DNA of 27,755 bases from an uncultured Lachnospiraceae bacterium (GCA_910588865.1 CAJUSJ010000052.1:1-27755), one strand, 5' to 3'; shown: positions 1-7,045, counted from the first letter of the stretch. The notes: generated by a model not told the origin, from the letters alone. Numbers and translations: made by a program.

Positions 1-52
<52 letters not shown>

Positions 53-88
53 GTACTGCTTACCCACACGGATTTATGCCGCGCGGAG

Positions 89-159
89 AGCGGGTGATGG
101 GAATCGAACCCACGTATCCAGCTTGGAAGGCTGGTGTTCTACCATTGAACTACACCCGC
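89..159 (-). tRNA. tRNA-Gly (TCC)
   Basis: A complete cloverleaf of 71 nt. The 7-bp acceptor GCGGGTG pairs with CACCCGC, the T loop is TTCGATT, and the anticodon loop CTTCCAA gives TCC. The discriminator base is T and no CCA is encoded, so the end must be added after processing. It sits 16 nt downstream of tRNA-Pro. Confidence 0.96.
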
Positions 160-175
160 AAGGTTAACTGTCTGA

Positions 176-250
176 TCGGGGTGACAGGATTCGAACCTGC
201 GACTTCCTGGTCCCAAACCAGGCGCTCTAGCCAAACTGAGCCACACCCCG
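176..250 (-). tRNA. tRNA-Pro (TGG)
   Basis: A complete 75-nt cloverleaf. Acceptor CGGGGTG pairs with CACCCCG, the T loop is TTCGAAT, and the anticodon loop TTTGGGA gives TGG (Pro). CCA is not encoded. It is the first gene of the tRNA transcript, about 30 nt after the predicted start site. Confidence 0.96.
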
Positions 251-288
251 ACATGTACGGAAAAATACTTTTCCGCAACGCAAGAATT

Positions 289-317
289 ATTATATACTAA
301 CTGCCATTTCTTGTCAA
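289..317 (-). promoter_or_regulatory. Consensus sigma-A promoter of the tRNA operon
   Basis: On the minus strand, TTGACA (317-312) and TATAAT (294-289) are separated by exactly 17 nt. Both hexamers are perfect consensus, as expected for a stable-RNA promoter. Transcription should start near 282. Confidence 0.9.
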
Positions 318-357
318 CCACTTTTTTATACTTTTCAATTTTTTGATCCAGGCAGTC

Positions 358-843
358 CTAAAGATACCTCTGGTCATACCGGACTTTACCGTCATGATCC
401 ATGGTCATGATCATATAGGAGGGTCTGTGGCCTTCCTGACGGGGATAGGACAGACTGCCGGGATTGAGAACCGTGACCCCTCCTATGTTGTCCAGAAAAG
501 GCCTGTGGGTGTGGCCGTACATGGCGATATCGCATCCCCGGCTTCTGGCCTCGTCCGCCAGCCCCTCCGCCCCCATGGACACCCCATAGTAGTGGCCGTG
601 GGTCAGCAGTGCCCTGTGAGGACCGATCTCAAGCTCCAGTTCCCTCTCAAGCCGGGAAAAGAAATCATTATTTCCCATGACCATGGCCATCATGCAGCCC
701 TCCCCGGCCCACTCCGGGATCCACTGCTCGCTGCCTTCCACATCCCCCAAATGGATCAGCATGTCAAAGGGCTTCTCCTCTTCTATGACAAATTTCAGGT
801 TCTCATCTCTCCGGTGTGTATCGCTGACGATCAGGATCTTCAT
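358..843 (-). CDS. YfcE/MJ0936-family metallophosphoesterase (distal gene of operon)
   Basis: A 161-aa calcineurin-like phosphoesterase of the YfcE/YsnB type. Metal-binding motifs appear in order: SDTH near residue 7, GDVEG near 34, GNND near 58, THGHYYG near 81 and YGHTH near 109. The length fits the single-domain bacterial family, whose members hydrolyse phosphodiesters in vitro; the natural substrate is not known. Its ATG overlaps the rdgB stop codon (ATGA), so translation is probably coupled. It is the second YfcE-like protein of the same operon and its sequence is clearly diverged from the first (4579-5121), so this is not a recent duplication. No clear terminator is visible between its stop codon and the tRNA promoter. 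Confidence 0.9.
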   Translation of the reverse strand: MKILIVSDTHRRDENLKFVIEEEKPFDMLIHLGDVEGSEQWIPEWAGEGCMMAMVMGNNDFFSRLERELELEIGPHRALLTHGHYYGVSMGAEGLADEARSRGCDIAMYGHTHRPFLDNIGGVTVLNPGSLSYPRQEGHRPSYMIMTMDHDGKVRYDQRYL

Positions 844-1451
844 CGGTCTTCCTCCCCATACAGACTCTTTAATTTCGCTTTCATGGCTTCCAGGGCTTTT
901 CCTCTGTGGCTGATCTCATTTTTCTTCTCAATGGGAATCTGAGCCGATGTCATCCCGTATTCAGGCAGATAAAAAATAGGGTCATAGCCAAAGCCGCCAT
1001 CCCCGGCAGGCTCGTGGGCAATCAGGCCTTCCACGGTTCCCTCCGCGGACAGCTCCGTGCCGTCGGGAAGCACTGCCGCGATGGCGCAGACAAACCGGGC
1101 CGTCCTCCCTTCTTCTTCTGCCTCTGCCAGCCGGTGGATGATCGCCTGATTCTTGATCTCGTAGGAGGTGTCCTCTCCCATGTAGCGGGCAGAGTAGATT
1201 CCCGGCTCCCCGCCCAGATAGTCCACTACCAGGCCCGAATCATCCGCCAGCACGATGTCCCCTGTCTGCTCCCACACGGCTCTGGCCTTGATCGCGGCAT
1301 TTTCCGCGAAGGTGGAACCGTTCTCCTCCACATCACAGGACGCTTGCGCCTCCTTCATGGAGAGCACCGGAAATCCCAGGTCAGCCAGGATCAGCCGCGC
1401 CTCCCTCATTTTTCCCTCATTGCCTGTGGCAAATATGATCTTGTGTTTCAT
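840..1451 (-). CDS. rdgB: dITP/XTP pyrophosphatase (RdgB/HAM1 family)
   Basis: The 203-aa product hydrolyses non-canonical purine nucleotides (ITP, dITP, XTP) to monophosphates, keeping them out of DNA and RNA. Family signatures: FATGNEGK at the N-terminus, VLADDSGL near residue 68, GEPGIYSARY near 80, GFGYDPIF near 152 and SHRGKAL near 181. The start was set at 1451, not the longer open frame to 1526, because ATG there follows an AAGGA box and the protein then begins exactly where family members begin. Its first four bases overlap the upstream peptidase stop, and its stop overlaps the next start, both as ATGA. Confidence 0.95.
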   Translation of the reverse strand: MKHKIIFATGNEGKMREARLILADLGFPVLSMKEAQASCDVEENGSTFAENAAIKARAVWEQTGDIVLADDSGLVVDYLGGEPGIYSARYMGEDTSYEIKNQAIIHRLAEAEEEGRTARFVCAIAAVLPDGTELSAEGTVEGLIAHEPAGDGGFGYDPIFYLPEYGMTSAQIPIEKKNEISHRGKALEAMKAKLKSLYGEEDR

Positions 1452-3385
1452 AGTCTGTCCTTTCTCACTCTTGTATAGCCTTTCAGGCACAGGTTGCACT
1501 GATACCGGTCCTCCAGGCTTTCCCATAACTGCCCGTTATAGCTTATGTATCCTTCCCCGTCTGTCACATCCACCTCTGCCGTAATCTCGTCAGCCTGATA
1601 CTCCACAACCAGCGGATGGACCGCTGATGGAGTCTCCATCTCCAGGATAATGGCAAACCGCTCTCCGGCCTCAAGGGGCTCCGGCTCCTTAAGGGCAATG
1701 GTATAAAAGCCTCCCCACTCCAATCTTCCCTGAGCCACCAGCTTCCTGGACTCAAGATCCGCCTGGGTTTTAAAGTGGCGGGCAACATAGAGCTTGTAGG
1801 AGGTGTCCTCCCCTGTGGCGTAAAATCCCACAGCCGCCAGTTCCTCCGTCTCCTCTGCCTGGTATATGTTGGCACCGTAAGCCCTCTCCTGGCTGTAGCC
1901 CACCTGGCCTACCCAGCCGCACAGGTCGCTCTGATAGATCCGGTCATAGTTATCTGTTTCCTCGATCCCTGTGTACACCAGGCCGTTGCCGCCGATATTG
2001 CTGTCATAGTAGGACACATAAAAATATCCTCCATCACCAAAGTCCTGACCCCAGCTGCTGACACACAGGAAGGCCCCGTCTCCTGGAGGCTCTTTTTGAA
2101 AGTTCTCCCTGGGATATTGGTCATCCCATCCCACGATCACCACATCGTGGTTAGGCACCTCCTCCCCCTCATAGCAGTAGGAACTGTTGTCCGCGCTGTA
2201 ATACGGGGAGCGGCTCATGGAATTCACAATGGAGGTGTAGAGAGAGCTCTGGACGCCGCCCCTGAGAAACACCGCTTTTTTAATGGCCGTAAAATCCCGG
2301 GCAGGCAAAAGCCGGATCTCCTGGACATGGACCGACGGGGCCAGGCCTTCCGGGGACATATTATCTCCGTAAGGGTCCTCCTCCTCCAGCACCGGCCCCT
2401 GCCACGCCAGCAAATAAGCCATGGACATGGTGTACTCCCCGCCCTGGTGCTGCTCTAAAGAAAAGCTGTTTCGCAGGGACATATGGTCCGCGGAAAATTC
2501 CAGGCCAGCGGAAGGTCCCATGGCTGTCTCCAAGGCTGTCAGGGAAGCAAATGACCAGCAGGTTCCGTACTCTCCCTGATCCCTGACCCTCGCGGCTCTG
2601 CCCGTGTCTCTGTAGTCATAGGCAGACGGAAGCTTTTTTCGGATACCCCCGCTGTTGTCCTCCAGCCTCACCACCAGGCTTCCCGCCTCCATGTACGCCT
2701 TATAGTCAAAGGCCAGGCACACCGCCTCCAGAGGGAGGCACAGACTTCCCTGCCTTTTCTCCGGCCCGTATTTTAAGAATTTCTTTTCCGGGACAGCCCG
2801 GGGAACGCCGCTTCCTGCCCCCCGGCCCACTGACATGACCTGGCTTTCCGGCTCCAGCGATGCCCATACGTCTCCCTGCCGCAGAAGGATCCGGGAGCCG
2901 TCCTGGTATTCCAGCACACTGATCTCCAGCGTATCCCTGACAAATTCAGCCGGAACCAGAATCTCCAGAGTGCCGTTTCCCGCGGGAAGTCCCTGGCAGG
3001 AAACGCTGCCGCCGCTGCCATCTCCTGACAGACCTGGCCTCTCCCAGCCGCGAAAACCCCGGCCAAGCTTTATGGACAGCTTCCCCGGCTCTGGAAATCT
3101 GGGCTTAAGATGTCCGGGAGATGGCGGCTTTAACTCATGGGTCCTGGCCTGCTCCCCGTCTTCCCTGGCAGCTGCCTGCCGCTCTCCCATCCCGTTTTCC
3201 CCGCCGCCTCCTTCTGTGGATTCCTGCCGCTCCCGCTGTCCATTTTCCGCCGTCTGACGCCACCCCGCGCTGTTGTCGTTCCTGTCAGCCCCGGAATCCA
3301 GCCGGCACCCGGCCAGGCACAATATCCCCAGGGTCACCGCGGATATCCAGACAAGGGCTGATCCAGGCCATTTCATACCTCTCAT
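1448..3385 (-). CDS. Lipoprotein papain-family (C1) cysteine peptidase with C-terminal lectin-like domain
   Basis: A 645-aa exported protein. A signal peptide ends in a lipobox (LAGC, Cys27), so it should be membrane-anchored outside the cell. A charged low-complexity linker (about 30-100) and a probable stalk-like beta domain (about 135-245) precede the peptidase. The C1 core shows the oxyanion Gln270 and nucleophile Cys276 in DQGEYGTCWSF, and His413 in NHDVVIVGW. The position of the usual catalytic Asn (NSWG) reads SSWG, with Ser443 in place of Asn. From about 470 the sequence resembles the lectin-like domain that follows bacterial C1 peptidases. The start at 3385 overlaps the methyltransferase stop; ATG at 3376 is an alternative. 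It is an odd cargo for an operon of RNA and nucleotide housekeeping enzymes. Confidence 0.88.
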   Translation of the reverse strand: MRGMKWPGSALVWISAVTLGILCLAGCRLDSGADRNDNSAGWRQTAENGQRERQESTEGGGGENGMGERQAAAREDGEQARTHELKPPSPGHLKPRFPEPGKLSIKLGRGFRGWERPGLSGDGSGGSVSCQGLPAGNGTLEILVPAEFVRDTLEISVLEYQDGSRILLRQGDVWASLEPESQVMSVGRGAGSGVPRAVPEKKFLKYGPEKRQGSLCLPLEAVCLAFDYKAYMEAGSLVVRLEDNSGGIRKKLPSAYDYRDTGRAARVRDQGEYGTCWSFASLTALETAMGPSAGLEFSADHMSLRNSFSLEQHQGGEYTMSMAYLLAWQGPVLEEEDPYGDNMSPEGLAPSVHVQEIRLLPARDFTAIKKAVFLRGGVQSSLYTSIVNSMSRSPYYSADNSSYCYEGEEVPNHDVVIVGWDDQYPRENFQKEPPGDGAFLCVSSWGQDFGDGGYFYVSYYDSNIGGNGLVYTGIEETDNYDRIYQSDLCGWVGQVGYSQERAYGANIYQAEETEELAAVGFYATGEDTSYKLYVARHFKTQADLESRKLVAQGRLEWGGFYTIALKEPEPLEAGERFAIILEMETPSAVHPLVVEYQADEITAEVDVTDGEGYISYNGQLWESLEDRYQCNLCLKGYTRVRKDRL

Positions 3386-4551
3386 AGGCTCTCTGCCCTG
3401 CTCCTGTTTCTTGACGGCGGCTTAGGACCCATGAACTGATAAAAATAGGTCTTCATCATTCCATTGTAGATCTTCCTGTTTTTGTCCGCTTTTCTTCCAA
3501 TGTATTTCTCCGCGTCCTCGTAAGCTGTTATGATGTATGCTGACCAGGAGTCCAGAGCTCTCATCCGCTCTCCCAGCTCCCTGTACAGCCCAGGCAGGTT
3601 CTCCTTGCCCTCAATCCTCTCCCCGTAAGGGGGGTTGGCAATGAGAAACCCGTACTTCTTCGGATGGCTCAGGGCGCTGACAGGCCTCTGCTGAAAATGG
3701 ATCATATGTCCCACCCCTGCCGCCTCCGCGTTGGCCCTGGCCGCCCTGACGATATCCCCGTCAATGTCATAGCCCTGGATATCCGCCTGAGCTTCCCGGT
3801 CCACCAGGTCATTGGCCTCGTCCAGGGTGTCGTACCAGCATTTCTTTCCAATAAGATTGCTCCACTCCTCTGCCAGGAAAGACCGGTTCATCCCCGGAGC
3901 CATATTCGCTGCCATCATGGCAGCCTCAATGGGAAAGGTTCCGCTTCCACAGAAAGGGTCCACCAGGATCCGGTCCTTTTTCCAGGGCGTCAGCAAAATC
4001 AAAGCCGCGGCCAGGGTCTCGGTGATAGGTGCCTTGCTGATCAGGGTTCTGTACCCTCTCTTGTGGAGGGAATCTCCGGATGTGTCTATCCCCACTGTCA
4101 CCTGGTCTTTGTACAAAAATACTCTCAAAACATAGCTGCTCCCTGTCTCCGGCAGCACCGATATGCCCCGGGCGCTCTTTAGCCTCTCCACCATGGCCTT
4201 CTTCATGATCCTCTGAATATCCGAGGGGCTGAACAGCTTGCTCTTGATAGAAGAAGCTTTGGCAACCCAGAACTTTCCATCTTGGGGGATCAGCTCCTCC
4301 CAGGGGATGGCCCTGGTATTTTCAAACAGCTCATCAAAGGTCTCTGCCCGAAAACTCCCTGCCTTCAAAAGCACCCTCTCCGCTGTCCGCAAAAATACAT
4401 TGGCCCGGCAGATGGCCTCACCATCTCCCAGAAATGTGACCCTTCCATCCTCCACCTGAGTGATGTCGTAGCCTAGGTCTATGATCTCTTTCTTTAGTAC
4501 CGCCTCCAGACCAAAATGGCATGGGGCGATCAATTCAAATGTTTTCTTCAC
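3382..4551 (-). CDS. THUMP-domain 23S rRNA (guanine-N2) methyltransferase, RlmL/YpsC type
   Basis: A 389-aa class I SAM-dependent methyltransferase. Residues 1-160 form the ferredoxin-like plus THUMP RNA-binding part (FELIAPCHFGLEAVLKKE start). The Rossmann domain carries DPFCGSGTFPIEAA near residue 198 and the catalytic IANPPYGE near 302, the (N/D)PPY motif of N2-guanine and N6-adenine enzymes. Length and order match the Firmicutes YpsC family, related to the N-terminal half of E. coli RlmL (m2G2445). Translation starts at GTG (4551) after AAGGAG with a 6-nt gap. The gene lies 27 nt after the upstream phosphoesterase and overlaps the peptidase start by 4 nt. Confidence 0.92.
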   Translation of the reverse strand: MKKTFELIAPCHFGLEAVLKKEIIDLGYDITQVEDGRVTFLGDGEAICRANVFLRTAERVLLKAGSFRAETFDELFENTRAIPWEELIPQDGKFWVAKASSIKSKLFSPSDIQRIMKKAMVERLKSARGISVLPETGSSYVLRVFLYKDQVTVGIDTSGDSLHKRGYRTLISKAPITETLAAALILLTPWKKDRILVDPFCGSGTFPIEAAMMAANMAPGMNRSFLAEEWSNLIGKKCWYDTLDEANDLVDREAQADIQGYDIDGDIVRAARANAEAAGVGHMIHFQQRPVSALSHPKKYGFLIANPPYGERIEGKENLPGLYRELGERMRALDSWSAYIITAYEDAEKYIGRKADKNRKIYNGMMKTYFYQFMGPKPPSRNRSRAESL

Positions 4552-4578
4552 CGGCGTCTCCTTACTGGCGGCAGCTGA

Positions 4579-5121
4579 TCACAAGCTGATCTCTTTTACT
4601 TTGTTACCTTCAAAATCATAGATGGTAAATACGGTCCCATCCAGGATGGCATAGCTGTTGGGATTGCCATCCTTTGGAAGGGAGGTGGAGCCTGGGTTTA
4701 AGAGAAAGCAGTCTCCCATGGGCTCCGCCACCGGCAGATGGGTGTGTCCGTGAATCAGGGCATCTCCCGGCCCCATAGGAGGCAGCACATCCTTATTGTA
4801 AACATGGCCGTGGGTGGCGTAAATCGTCCGGCCATTTAAGGACAACAGGGCATAATCCGCCAGCATGGGGAATTCCAAAACCATCTGGTCCACCTCGGAA
4901 TCGCAGTTTCCCCTGACCGCGTAGATCTGATCCTTGTATTCATTCAGCATGGCAAAGACCTGCTTGGGGTCATACTCCCGGGGCAGTTCATTGCGGGGAC
5001 CATGGTATAAAATGTCTCCCAGCAGAATCAGACGGGCCGCTCCTGACTGCCTGTAGGTTTCCAGGGTTTTCCGGCAGTAGTAGGCTGACCCGTGGATATC
5101 GGACGCAAACATGTATTTCAT
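4579..5121 (-). CDS. yfcE: YfcE-type phosphodiesterase (first gene of operon)
   Basis: A 180-aa calcineurin-like phosphoesterase with the full metal-ligand set: ASDIHGS near residue 5, LGDILYHGPRN near 33, VRGNCDSE near 70, ATHGHVYN near 102 and HGHTHLP near 123. E. coli YfcE, the closest known relative, is a Mn-dependent phosphodiesterase of unknown physiological substrate. The open frame continues upstream to 5184, but ATG at 5121 is preceded by AGGAGG with 8-nt spacing, and the longer frame runs through the promoter at 5156-5184, so the shorter start is preferred. It heads the five-gene minus-strand operon. Confidence 0.92.
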   Translation of the reverse strand: MKYMFASDIHGSAYYCRKTLETYRQSGAARLILLGDILYHGPRNELPREYDPKQVFAMLNEYKDQIYAVRGNCDSEVDQMVLEFPMLADYALLSLNGRTIYATHGHVYNKDVLPPMGPGDALIHGHTHLPVAEPMGDCFLLNPGSTSLPKDGNPNSYAILDGTVFTIYDFEGNKVKEISL

Positions 5122-5155
5122 ATGAGGTTCCTCCTGAATTATATGATCTTCATTC

Positions 5156-5184
5156 ATTTTAAAACTCCTTCCCCTGTCTGTCAA
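5156..5184 (-). promoter_or_regulatory. Promoter of the yfcE-methyltransferase-peptidase-rdgB operon
   Basis: Minus strand TTGACA (5184-5179), a 17-nt spacer and TAAAAT (5161-5156). The predicted start near 5149 gives a leader of about 28 nt that contains the AGGAGG site of the first gene. Confidence 0.8.
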
Positions 5185-5253
5185 CCGATTCCGAAGCCAA
5201 ACCCGTTGTCGCTGTTCACAAGTAGTTACTGATAATAAAGGGACCGCTGTCTC

Positions 5254-5586
5254 TCAGCAGTATACCAGATAGCCGCCCCTGTATGCCGCCAGCCCCCCGG
5301 CTGTATTGACCACCGGGTATCCCCGGACAGAGAGGTGGTTGCACACCAGCATACTCTGCCCCCCTCTGGAGCAGTAAAACACCAGCGGGAGTCCTTTGGA
5401 GAACGGAAGAGGTATCCCCTCCTGTATCATGGCCTCCAGCTCCTCAAAGGGGAAGTTGACCGCGTTCATTAAATGAGAATATCCAAAAGCCCTTCGGTTC
5501 CTCAGGTCAATCAGCTCCATAGGGCGTCCATAACAGATCCAGCACTCCAATTCTCTCATACTGATAGTCGGGTAATTCATATTCAT
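5254..5586 (-). CDS. Single-domain rhodanese-like protein
   Basis: A 110-aa protein consisting of one rhodanese fold. ELIDLRNRRAF near residue 25 is the CH2A-like motif, and the active-site loop is CSRGGQS near 73, with the cysteine present that carries persulfide in active family members. Such proteins move sulfane sulfur; the acceptor cannot be read from context. ATG at 5586 is chosen over a GTG one codon upstream because AAGGA lies 6 nt before it. It sits downstream of the Asn/Gln-rich gene but behind that gene's terminator, so it may have its own weak promoter or rely on read-through. Confidence 0.87.
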   Translation of the reverse strand: MNMNYPTISMRELECWICYGRPMELIDLRNRRAFGYSHLMNAVNFPFEELEAMIQEGIPLPFSKGLPLVFYCSRGGQSMLVCNHLSVRGYPVVNTAGGLAAYRGGYLVYC

Positions 5587-5615
5587 CACCTGTCCTTTTT
5601 ATTACCAGTATATGT

Positions 5616-5648
5616 AAAAAGCCGTCCCATGACCACGGGGCGGCTTTT
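5616..5648 (-). terminator. Rho-independent terminator after the Asn/Gln-rich gene
   Basis: On the minus strand AAAAGCCG..CCCC pairs with GGGA..CGGCTTTTT around an 8-nt loop, ending in a run of five T. It begins about 12 nt after the stop codon at 5660. Confidence 0.85.
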
Positions 5649-5659
5649 GAACAGCTTTT

Positions 5660-5836
5660 TTAGCGCTGGCTGCTGTTTCTGCTGCTGTTCTGATTGTTGT
5701 TCTGGCTGCTGTTTCTGCTGCTGTTCTGGCTGTTGTTCTGATTGTTGTTCTGATTGTTGTTCTGATTGTTGTTCTGGCTGTTATTCTGATTGCTGTTCTG
5801 ATTATTGTTCTTACAGTTTCTGAAATCATTTGCCAT
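5660..5836 (-). CDS. Small Asn/Gln-rich low-complexity protein, probably forespore expressed
   Basis: A 58-aa protein starting MANDFRNCKNNNQN, then almost entirely Asn, Gln and Ser with two Arg. The core is built from a four-residue N-N-Q-N unit repeated with Ser and Arg variants. It has no membrane segment and one Cys. The second ATG (5836) is preferred over 5845 because AGGAGGT lies 9 nt before it and directly abuts the first ATG. The gene is a complete unit: strong ribosome site, dedicated terminator, and upstream GTATA-17-CATAATA resembling a sigma-G promoter. I do not recognise the family. The promoter suggests a spore role, but that is inference. Confidence 0.72.
   Translation of the reverse strand: MANDFRNCKNNNQNSNQNNSQNNNQNNNQNNNQNNSQNSSRNSSQNNNQNSSRNSSQR
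5664..5815. repeat. 12-bp tandem coding repeat
   Basis: Imperfect tandem copies of a 12-bp unit (plus-strand reading TTGTTCTGATTG with variants) encode the Asn-Asn-Gln-Asn units of the small protein. The array is prone to slippage, so its length may differ between strains. Confidence 0.85.
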
Positions 5837-5883
5837 GGTATTCATACCTCCTGAAATCTTTTATTAAGTTTTGTTACAAGGAC

Positions 5884-5912
5884 TATTATGGCTCTTTCCC
5901 TCTGGTTTATAC
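5884..5912 (-). promoter_or_regulatory. Sigma-G (forespore)-like promoter
   Basis: Minus strand GTATA (5912-5908), a 17-nt spacer and CATAATA (5890-5884) fit the Bacillus sigma-G pattern GHATR-N17/18-CATXHTA at every specified position. Start near 5877 gives a leader of about 40 nt with AGGAGGT before the small Asn/Gln-rich gene. Confidence 0.6.
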
Positions 5913-5918
5913 TTGCAA

Positions 5919-5947
5919 TTGCTTTTTTTTCTCGGATATATTATAAT
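5919..5947 (+). promoter_or_regulatory. Sigma-A promoter driving the structured RNA candidate
   Basis: Plus strand TTGCTT (5919-5924), a 17-nt spacer and perfect TATAAT (5942-5947). It is divergent from the forespore-like promoter and reads into a region without a convincing protein but with many paired segments. Confidence 0.72.
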
Positions 5948-5952
5948 AGAAA

Positions 5953-6114
5953 ACGGAGTGCAGGTTTCCCTTAGACCTGATAATCCTTATTGTGATGGAT
6001 ACTCCCCTCAAGTTATTGGGGTTCCTCCCCTGGAACTCCGTCACAGAGGCATAACCCATCTGGGTTCATGCCCTGTGAAAACCAAAAGAGCCGGACACCC
6101 CCTGTCCGGCTCTT
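5953..6114 (+). ncRNA. Candidate structured non-coding RNA, about 160 nt, class unknown
   Basis: Downstream of a consensus promoter the sequence folds into consecutive helices. The closing stem ACGGAG (5953-5958) pairs with CTCCGT (6036-6041). Inside it are four hairpins: CAGGT/ACCTG (5961/5975), ATCC/GGAT (5983/5997), CCCC/GGGG (6004/6018) and TTCC/GGAA (6022/6032). A long hairpin at 6042-6077 (CACAG, GGCAT and AACCC with their complements) and the GC-rich hairpin at 6086-6114 follow. I cannot match it to 6S, SRP, tmRNA, RNase P or a riboswitch I know. The plus-strand end lacks a strong T-run. A minus-strand leader structure is the alternative. Confidence 0.45.
6080..6114 (-). terminator. 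Terminator of the NlpC/P60 gene, possibly shared with the RNA
   Basis: A 12-bp perfect stem AAGAGCCGGACA/TGTCCGGCTCTT with a 5-nt loop. On the minus strand it is followed by TTTTGGTTTT, about 40 nt after the stop at 6154. On the plus strand only TTC follows, so termination there would be weaker. Confidence 0.85.
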
Positions 6115-6153
6115 CGTCTACCCTTATCCTTATTCCTTAATCCTCTGATTCCA

Positions 6154-6921
6154 TCAGTCTCCCAGCACATTCTTAATCCTGACGGGAGCTCTGTAGTTCC
6201 ACTGAGATATCTTGATCCCTGTCTTATAAGTAGAGGCATGTACGACCTGACCGTTTCCTATGTACATGGCCACATGGTTGATCCTGCTGCCATTTCCATA
6301 AAAGATCAGGTCTCCCGGCCTCATCTGATCCGCGCTCACATCCACTCCCTGCTGAGACTGGGACGCTGAGCTGCGGGCAATGGAAACTCCCGCGCCGTGG
6401 AGCATCACATAGCTTGTGAACCCGGAGCAGTCCGCGCCGGTATGAGGGTCATTGCCGCCCGCGCGATATCTTCCGCCTACAAACTGAAGGGCAAAGGCCA
6501 CCAGCTCCTGCCTGCGGCTGTCGGAAATCTCCGCTGCCGTGGGAACCTTCTCCTCCACAATCTGTGTCAGTTCCAGATCACTGGCGTCAACCTCAGCCTT
6601 CTCCATCACACAGACTCCCTCTTCCTCCACAGAGATATAGCCCGTCTTATCTCCCACCTTAACTTCCATCCAGCCGTCTCCCTCGTCAGAGAGGATTATG
6701 TACGCTTCCCCCTGGGTCGCCTGTCTGAGAATATCATAGGAGTCCATGGAAACATAAACCGGATGGTCGCCGGCTTCAATGCTGGCCACATAATCTCCGG
6801 AACTGAACGCCGGTCCTCCTATGACTTCATAAGCAGCTCTGGCCTCAACAGCGCTTCCCCATGTCATCATGCCGCATATCATCAATGTACAAATCCCATA
6901 TCCTAATTGTCTTGCTCTCAT
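6154..6921 (-). CDS. Secreted SH3b-NlpC/P60 cell-wall hydrolase
   Basis: A 255-aa exported peptidoglycan peptidase. A signal peptide (about 1-31, ending ARAAYE) is followed by an SH3b-like domain (about 35-105) that should bind wall, then a C40 NlpC/P60 domain (about 135-250). The catalytic Cys lies in GADCSGF, the His in INHVAMYIG, and the third polar position follows in VVHAS. Family enzymes cut D-Glu-meso-DAP type stem peptides. ATG at 6921 is chosen over 6933 because GGAG lies 6 nt before it. The gene is alone between two terminators, has a consensus promoter, and carries a WalR-type box in its leader. Confidence 0.92.
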   Translation of the reverse strand: MRARQLGYGICTLMICGMMTWGSAVEARAAYEVIGGPAFSSGDYVASIEAGDHPVYVSMDSYDILRQATQGEAYIILSDEGDGWMEVKVGDKTGYISVEEEGVCVMEKAEVDASDLELTQIVEEKVPTAAEISDSRRQELVAFALQFVGGRYRAGGNDPHTGADCSGFTSYVMLHGAGVSIARSSASQSQQGVDVSADQMRPGDLIFYGNGSRINHVAMYIGNGQVVHASTYKTGIKISQWNYRAPVRIKNVLGD

Positions 6922-6942
6922 ATCAATCTCCATCTGCTCTCA

Positions 6943-6970
6943 CTGCCTGTCCCCAAAAATGGACCGGCAG
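6943..6970 (-). promoter_or_regulatory. Hairpin in the NlpC/P60 leader
   Basis: CTGCC/GGCAG and GTCC/GGAC arms with one T-C mismatch close an 8-nt loop. It lies about 22 nt upstream of the chosen ATG, between the WalR-type box and the ribosome site. It may stabilise the leader or affect initiation; no function is demonstrable from sequence. Confidence 0.4.
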
Positions 6971-6986
6971 GGTATTTTTTTTAATT

Positions 6987-7003
6987 TGTTACAAATATGT
7001 TAA
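6987..7003 (+). promoter_or_regulatory. WalR (YycF)-type binding site
   Basis: TGTTAC-AAATA-TGTTAA matches the WalR consensus TGTWAH-N5-TGTWAH at all positions. Another TGTTAA half-site follows at 7007. The box lies about 5-21 nt downstream of the predicted start of the NlpC/P60 transcript, a position that would suit repression. WalRK controls cell-wall hydrolases in Firmicutes, which fits the gene. Confidence 0.55.
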
Positions 7004-7014
7004 CTATGTTAAAC

Positions 7015-7043
7015 ATTATATTTCACAGATGTTAATTTGTCAA
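7015..7043 (-). promoter_or_regulatory. Consensus sigma-A promoter of the NlpC/P60 gene
   Basis: Minus strand TTGACA (7043-7038), a 17-nt spacer and TATAAT (7020-7015), both perfect. The start should fall near 7008, leaving an 87-nt leader. Confidence 0.9.
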
Positions 7044-7045
7044 GC

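Noticed and set aside
1775..2458. 227-codon plus-strand frame
   Set aside because: Antisense to the C1 peptidase, with no supporting signals or recognisable domain.
5185..5235. Possible third MITE copy (GCTGTTCACA and AGTTACTG near 5210-5230)
   Set aside because: Only short end-like words occur; the hairpin core and second terminus are missing and the segment abuts the operon promoter.
5664..5815. Tandem short repeats that might suggest a CRISPR array
   Set aside because: Units are 12 bp without spacers and encode a continuous Asn/Gln-rich peptide in frame.
5953..6114. 6S RNA, SRP RNA or TPP-type riboswitch
   Set aside because: No 5'-3' closing stem with a central bubble as in 6S, no GGAA tetraloop with the SRP internal loop, and no TPP core; the region is reported only as an unassigned structured RNA.
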